This document shows positions 60,776 to 64,000 of a DNA stretch of 64,000 nucleotides, in pieces. A program made the position numbers and the translations under genes. Position 1 is the first letter of the stretch, and each line of letters begins with the position of its first letter. Origin of the DNA: a virus; the IMG/VR virus record IMGVR_UViG_3300025759_000073, positions 21,076 to 85,075 of that record. One strand, written 5' to 3'. The notes beneath the pieces are model-generated. The model was not told the DNA's origin, searched no databases, and worked only from the letters and a program-made list of their open reading frames with translations.

Positions 60776-62248
60776 TTATCTATCCCAAAATCCAAATTGA
60801 TCTGCCAAAGCAAATGTGATTGGTATACCAAAAACCACTACGTCTTTTCTGTGTTTTGCTCGTGTCCCTCTCTTGTTTAAAGAGTAAAAAGTTCTTGTTG
60901 CTAATTTTGTTTTATATTGAAAAAACATTGCTTCATATGTTTCTATTTTGTATTTATTTCCTGATTTTTTAAACCCTTTGCCGGCAGACACAGCAACGTG
61001 TCCATATTTTCCACGACTACTATTTCTAACATAAAAAACACAGGCCCCGGGGGTATATGCAAACTGCTCAATGGTGATATCCAAGCCAAAATTCAATGCA
61101 TATAAGGTTTGAGAGTGAGAACCCCTTCCATATTCCCAAGCAACTTTATCATAAGTTTTTGGACTTCTTTTTGCATCATAGCCCCTTAACCCAAGAATAA
61201 AACCCAACTCAAAAGCTAGCCAAGCAGGAATTCCTGAACAATCAAATGTACCATCTTTGAAGACACCGGTTCCATCAGTTGTCATCAAATTGGAATAGTT
61301 ATTAAAATAACCATCTTTTGTAAAACCTTTTCCTGTTGCTTTTAAAATTCCAGCAATATTGTTAGGTTGCTTATATCTTCCGGGGTTTGTGTATTTTTGA
61401 ACTCCACCAAACATATAAGGATAAAACTTTCCGCCGGCAAATCCAGAGTCCATTATTGATCTGATTTTTTGCTCAAATTGCTTGTCTTTCCAAAGGGATT
61501 TGCCTTTCGTGCTTCTAATCCTGTTTCTCATAGAAATAGCGGCTTCTCTTATCTTCTTGTTGCAAGGTTTGCAGTTGTAATTAAAATGTCTAATTTCACC
61601 ATCGTAGTTAAAGATGTAAGAGTTTATCTGACTTCCTTTTATAATAGAGTTTTTTTCACAGTCATCGCTGCTAGTTTTCAAAGAAGATAGCCTTGTTTTT
61701 TGCCTAGTCTTTTGTGCCAGTGCACGAACATCTACCGTTGTACTGAAAGATAAAGCTCCTTGGGCTCCGGGAGGCACACCAGTCCCAACGACAGAGACAA
61801 CCCTACCCTGACTTGGAACGCCTCCAGCAACTGTGTCATACTTTACTTCAACAACATCGCCTTTGTTGAGTGGTGTCTTTGAAGGATTGAAAACATAACT
61901 CTGTGAGTCGTTAAACTCAGAAGAGATCAAAAGAGCAACAATCTTCTCTATCTGATCTTTTGAAAGATCTTTGTTTACTTCGACTTCTAAAGGGTTTCTT
62001 TTATTTGCGTGAATATCGTGAACATAGACATGATAGTATTCGGTTGCTTCTGCGCCGTCTCCATTGATATCCGGAGCCAACACGATAGCGGAATATCTAT
62101 TATTTGAAGAAATTATACCCTTTGGCCTATAAACTGCCTCTCTGATAAACTTGCGCATTTCAACAAATGCTTGGTTATCATCATAGTAAAGATCGTTAAA
62201 ACCTAGAGTGTCAAACTCAGATCCTTTATCATAAAAATCATCAGCCAC
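60776..62248 (-). CDS. Baseplate hub protein with NlpC/P60 peptidase domain
   Basis: The start is a GTG (62248) with AAGGAGG 7 bases upstream. The 490 residues have an N-terminal segment of unknown fold, an OB-like or beta part at about 125-160 (KGDVVEVKYDTVAGGVPSQG), and a C-terminal papain-like peptidase: TFDCSGIPAWLAFELG (Cys337), KYGHVAVSAGKG (His417) and YKIETYEAM for the third residue. CKPC (226-229) may bind metal. T4 gp5 instead carries a lysozyme domain. This protein probably opens peptidoglycan during infection by cutting peptide cross-links, from its place beside the spike gene. It could also be a lysis enzyme. Confidence 0.72.
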   Translation of the reverse strand: MADDFYDKGSEFDTLGFNDLYYDDNQAFVEMRKFIREAVYRPKGIISSNNRYSAIVLAPDINGDGAEATEYYHVYVHDIHANKRNPLEVEVNKDLSKDQIEKIVALLISSEFNDSQSYVFNPSKTPLNKGDVVEVKYDTVAGGVPSQGRVVSVVGTGVPPGAQGALSFSTTVDVRALAQKTRQKTRLSSLKTSSDDCEKNSIIKGSQINSYIFNYDGEIRHFNYNCKPCNKKIREAAISMRNRIRSTKGKSLWKDKQFEQKIRSIMDSGFAGGKFYPYMFGGVQKYTNPGRYKQPNNIAGILKATGKGFTKDGYFNNYSNLMTTDGTGVFKDGTFDCSGIPAWLAFELGFILGLRGYDAKRSPKTYDKVAWEYGRGSHSQTLYALNFGLDITIEQFAYTPGACVFYVRNSSRGKYGHVAVSAGKGFKKSGNKYKIETYEAMFFQYKTKLATRTFYSLNKRGTRAKHRKDVVVFGIPITFALADQFGFWDR

Positions 62249-62260
62249 AAAAAGACCTCC

Positions 62261-62536
62261 TTACTTTTCATTTTCCAACATATCATAAAGTTCTTCGGAG
62301 GAAAGATCGTCGCTTTCATGACGAAGCTTTTTTTCTTGGAGTGTCAAAACTTTGATCAATTGCTCATTAGACCTTTGAAGAGCTTCAAAATACTTTGCAA
62401 CAACCATTCCGGCACGAGTATGATTTTCTTCGTTCTTTTTCAAATAAACCATTGCATCAACCAAAACAGAGTTGATTGCTGCTCTATCTGTTTTAACGTT
62501 GTCTAAGATCTCTTCTAGCTTTTGATCGTAATCCAT
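62261..62536 (-). CDS. Small helical protein beside gp55
   Basis: This 91-residue, fully helical acidic protein (MDYDQKLEEILDNVKTDRAA, then ALQRSNEQLIKVLTLQEKKL) ends SSEELYDMLENEK. I do not recognise the family. It begins one base after the sigma gene and is followed, 12 bases later, by the hub gene. Sigma-adjacent location and small size make a transcription partner such as a gp33-like coactivator conceivable, but no sequence feature proves it. A virion or chaperone role is equally possible. Confidence 0.6.
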   Translation of the reverse strand: MDYDQKLEEILDNVKTDRAAINSVLVDAMVYLKKNEENHTRAGMVVAKYFEALQRSNEQLIKVLTLQEKKLRHESDDLSSEELYDMLENEK

Positions 62537-62537
62537 T

Positions 62538-63263
62538 TTAGATTTCTCCGTTATCCCACTTTTGCTTGAATTCTCTATATCTTTTCCTGATCTTCGTTAA
62601 ACTGGAAGTTAGTTGTTTTGTGTTCATTCCAGTGATTTCTCGAAGATATAGATAAATAGCTTTCTTATTAAAAATTGGGATTGAATCAATGTCTCGGAAA
62701 ATAATCTCAATGGCTTTGATAAGTTTTTCTTCTTGTTCTTTTAGATCCATTTTCTTCCATTCTTGGATTTCATTTCCTAAAAGCATCATAAACTCAGAGT
62801 TTTCTCTTTTTTCGTGGTATTTGTTTTCAACGATCAATTGATCTTTAACTTCATAGATGTCTTCAATAACAATGTGCTTTTTAAGTCTTTTCTTGTGTTT
62901 CTTTGTTTCGTGAATAAACCAGTTTTTAGTGATCACAGAAAAGTAAGAAAAAGCTTTGTGACCCTTTTCAGGTTGAAACTTTTCTAAGATTGTGACTAAC
63001 CAGACTTTGCATTCTTCTCGGAGGGAATCAATATTGGGAAGGCTTGTAAATCGGTAAGTGTAAACAATTTTATCAACCATTTCAGAAAAAACTGGCTTGA
63101 TATCTTGCTTGTAAATGCGGCTTCTAACGTTGATATCTTCTGTGCTGTTGTACTTTATAATCTGCTGTTCGTGAAATTTGGTAAAGTACATATTCTCTTT
63201 TTTTCTTTTTCTACCTCTCTTCTTCGGCTGGTTTTGTTGTTTGTTCGGCTGGGGCATATTCAT
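62538..63263 (-). CDS. 55: Late-transcription sigma factor, gp55-like
   Basis: This 241-residue protein has a basic N-terminus (KKRGRKRKKENMYFT) and a core with sigma region 2 character: KVWLVTILEKFQPEKGHKAF, then SYFSVITKNWFIHETKKHKK, the stretch typical of T4-type gp55. A C-terminal helical part follows (YLYLREITGMNTKQLTSSLT) with a regulator-like helix-turn-helix look. In T4, gp55 directs host RNA polymerase to TATAAATA late promoters. The window has a matching AT-rich motif upstream of late operons. The start may be the ATG at 63263 or 63257; AAAGGA favours the latter. It overlaps the upstream gene by about 50 bases. Confidence 0.85.
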   Translation of the reverse strand: MNMPQPNKQQNQPKKRGRKRKKENMYFTKFHEQQIIKYNSTEDINVRSRIYKQDIKPVFSEMVDKIVYTYRFTSLPNIDSLREECKVWLVTILEKFQPEKGHKAFSYFSVITKNWFIHETKKHKKRLKKHIVIEDIYEVKDQLIVENKYHEKRENSEFMMLLGNEIQEWKKMDLKEQEEKLIKAIEIIFRDIDSIPIFNKKAIYLYLREITGMNTKQLTSSLTKIRKRYREFKQKWDNGEI

Positions 63264-63588
63264 CCTTTATGTTTTCCTCTAATTCTTGCAGCAGTTCTTT
63301 TTCTTCTTCATATTCTTCTTCTTCGTATAAGAGAGAATAAAAGTCTTCAAAGTTTTCTATCTTGTCTTTTAAATGTTTTGTATGTGTTATTAGAGCTTTT
63401 AAAGTTTCATCCCCATAGAACATTTCCATTGAATAAAGAGCTTTAAGGTGTTCTAAGAATTCTAACACCTCTTCTCTTAATTCAGCGACGTTCTCAGCAA
63501 AAAAGAAAAGTTTTCGAAGAAGGGCAACCACATAAAATGTTCCTCCTATAACTAGGAGAGTTAGCAAAGTTGCATAAATAGTTAACAT
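63211..63588 (-). CDS. Small membrane-anchored acidic protein
   Basis: This 125-residue protein has one N-terminal hydrophobic helix (MLTIYATLLTLLVIGGTFYV) and a following helical, acidic region (FENFEDFYSLLYEEEEYEEE-type, about 80-100), ending in a proline/Glu tail. It is probably an inner-membrane protein with a cytoplasmic or periplasmic acidic domain. I know no family. It overlaps the sigma gene by about 50 bases and follows the zinc-ribbon gene without a gap. Function unknown; it may be involved in host takeover or envelope changes (speculative). Confidence 0.65.
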   Translation of the reverse strand: MLTIYATLLTLLVIGGTFYVVALLRKLFFFAENVAELREEVLEFLEHLKALYSMEMFYGDETLKALITHTKHLKDKIENFEDFYSLLYEEEEYEEEKELLQELEENIKDEYAPAEQTTKPAEEER

Positions 63589-63852
63589 TTATTTTTCCCA
63601 CTCTTTTTGAAGATTTAATTTTTGCTGTTTGATTTCTTCCTTTGTTTCTTCAATGTGTTTTTTCACTAAATCTCCCGGTTTTCTACCTTTTTTGTCTTGA
63701 ATTTTGATAAAATGCCTATGAAAAGAAGGCACTTTTTCTACCTGACACTCTTCTTGTTCGCAATCTGGGTGTCTTTCAAGAGTTTCACTCATTTGATGAC
63801 GATACTCGAAAACAAATCCACAGATCTTGCAACAATAATCGTACTTAGGCAT
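63589..63852 (-). CDS. FmdB-type zinc-ribbon protein
   Basis: This small protein begins MPKYDYCCKICGFVFEYRHQ and continues with CEQEECQVEKVP. The two cysteine pairs (CCKIC, then C....C) and the MP.Y.Y.C start are typical of the FmdB/CxxC zinc-ribbon family of putative regulators found in bacteria and many phages. I choose the ATG at 63852, which overlaps the upstream stop as ATGCCTAA, exactly as gp25 does. An ATG at 63876 with GGAGGA upstream would add MLEKRKNW. Function is likely nucleic-acid binding or regulatory, by family only. It is followed at once by the membrane protein at 63588. Confidence 0.7.
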   Translation of the reverse strand: MPKYDYCCKICGFVFEYRHQMSETLERHPDCEQEECQVEKVPSFHRHFIKIQDKKGRKPGDLVKKHIEETKEEIKQQKLNLQKEWEK

Positions 63853-64000
63853 CCAATTCTTCCGTTTTTCCAACATTTGAAAATTCCTCCAAGGTTTTAC
63901 CTTTTGGAGGATTATTAACGATCAAAAGTTCATTTTGATCTAGTTGGAAGTCAAAATCTTGCAAAACTGGGACAATGTCGGATTGTTCCAAGATTGAATT
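63845..64000 (-). CDS. C-terminal fragment of a gene entering from beyond the window
   Basis: The minus strand is open from the window edge for 51 codons before TAA at 63845. Its product ends PPKGKTLEEFSNVGKTEELD followed by Ala. The part seen starts NSILEQSDIVPVLQDFDFQL. It is too short to assign. The end overlaps the zinc-ribbon start by 8 bases, consistent with the operon's coupled translation. Confidence 0.55.
   Translation of the reverse strand, partial: NSILEQSDIVPVLQDFDFQLDQNELLIVNNPPKGKTLEEFSNVGKTEELDA

Noticed and set aside
62261-62536. Firm assignment of the 91-residue protein as gp33 coactivator
   Set aside because: Only position next to the sigma gene supports it; no sequence signature of gp33 could be recognised.

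Overview
The window looks like an internal piece of a large tailed phage (myovirus) genome of the T4 superfamily, probably aquatic. Every gene I can support lies on the minus strand, so expression runs from position 64000 down to 1. Intergenic space is almost absent: most genes abut or overlap by 1 to 8 bases, and base composition is AT-rich. T4-type hallmarks recognised from protein sequence are the late sigma factor gp55, baseplate gp25 and gp6, primase, gp47 and gp46 (fused here), terminase gp17, portal gp20, prohead protease gp21, scaffold gp22 and major capsid gp23. Identifications come from motif and family recognition without a database search. The host cannot be named.

Layout in transcription order. 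(1) 64000-62261: end of an unknown gene, FmdB-like zinc-ribbon protein, small membrane protein, gp55-like sigma and a small unknown. (2) 62248-31773: a tail and baseplate block of about 30 kb with an NlpC/P60 hub peptidase, a spike-like protein, a 1863-residue protein, gp25, gp6, a 2818-residue protein with a lectin-like domain, and seven more structural proteins of unknown role. (3) 31743-26228: a DNA-metabolism block (RuvC-like nuclease, unknown, primase, membrane protein, gp47-gp46 fusion) headed by sigma70-type promoters. (4) 26185-14109: one tight operon holding a Cys-rich protein, several proteins with short N-terminal amphipathic tags (candidate capsid-packaged proteins), a cysteine peptidase that could be the endolysin, surface proteins, a holin/spanin-like set and a tagged zinc peptidase. 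(5) 14049-4196: the head operon with gp17, gp20, core proteins, gp21, a phage-encoded ribosomal protein bS21 and fibre or decoration proteins. (6) 4124-1258: gp22 and gp23, closed by a strong intrinsic terminator. (7) 1133 to beyond the window: a connector-like structural gene.

Regulation. The minus-strand sequence CTATTTAT[TA] sits 27-33 bases upstream of the first start codon of blocks 4, 5, 6 and 7 and of the gene starting at 35056. It is the best candidate for the late promoter read by the gp55-like sigma. The DNA-metabolism block instead has a perfect TTGACA-17-TATAAT promoter before the primase and an extended -10 promoter before the RuvC-like gene, as expected for host-polymerase (early) expression.

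The most interesting leads are the cluster of tagged candidate injected proteins encoded with a gp21 protease, the putative late-promoter code, the single-chain gp47-gp46, the bS21 gene inside the capsid operon, and a mini-ORF interrupted by an amber codon just before gp21. No tRNA, CRISPR array, integrase or insertion sequence was seen, and no gene-free stretch exceeds about 125 bases.
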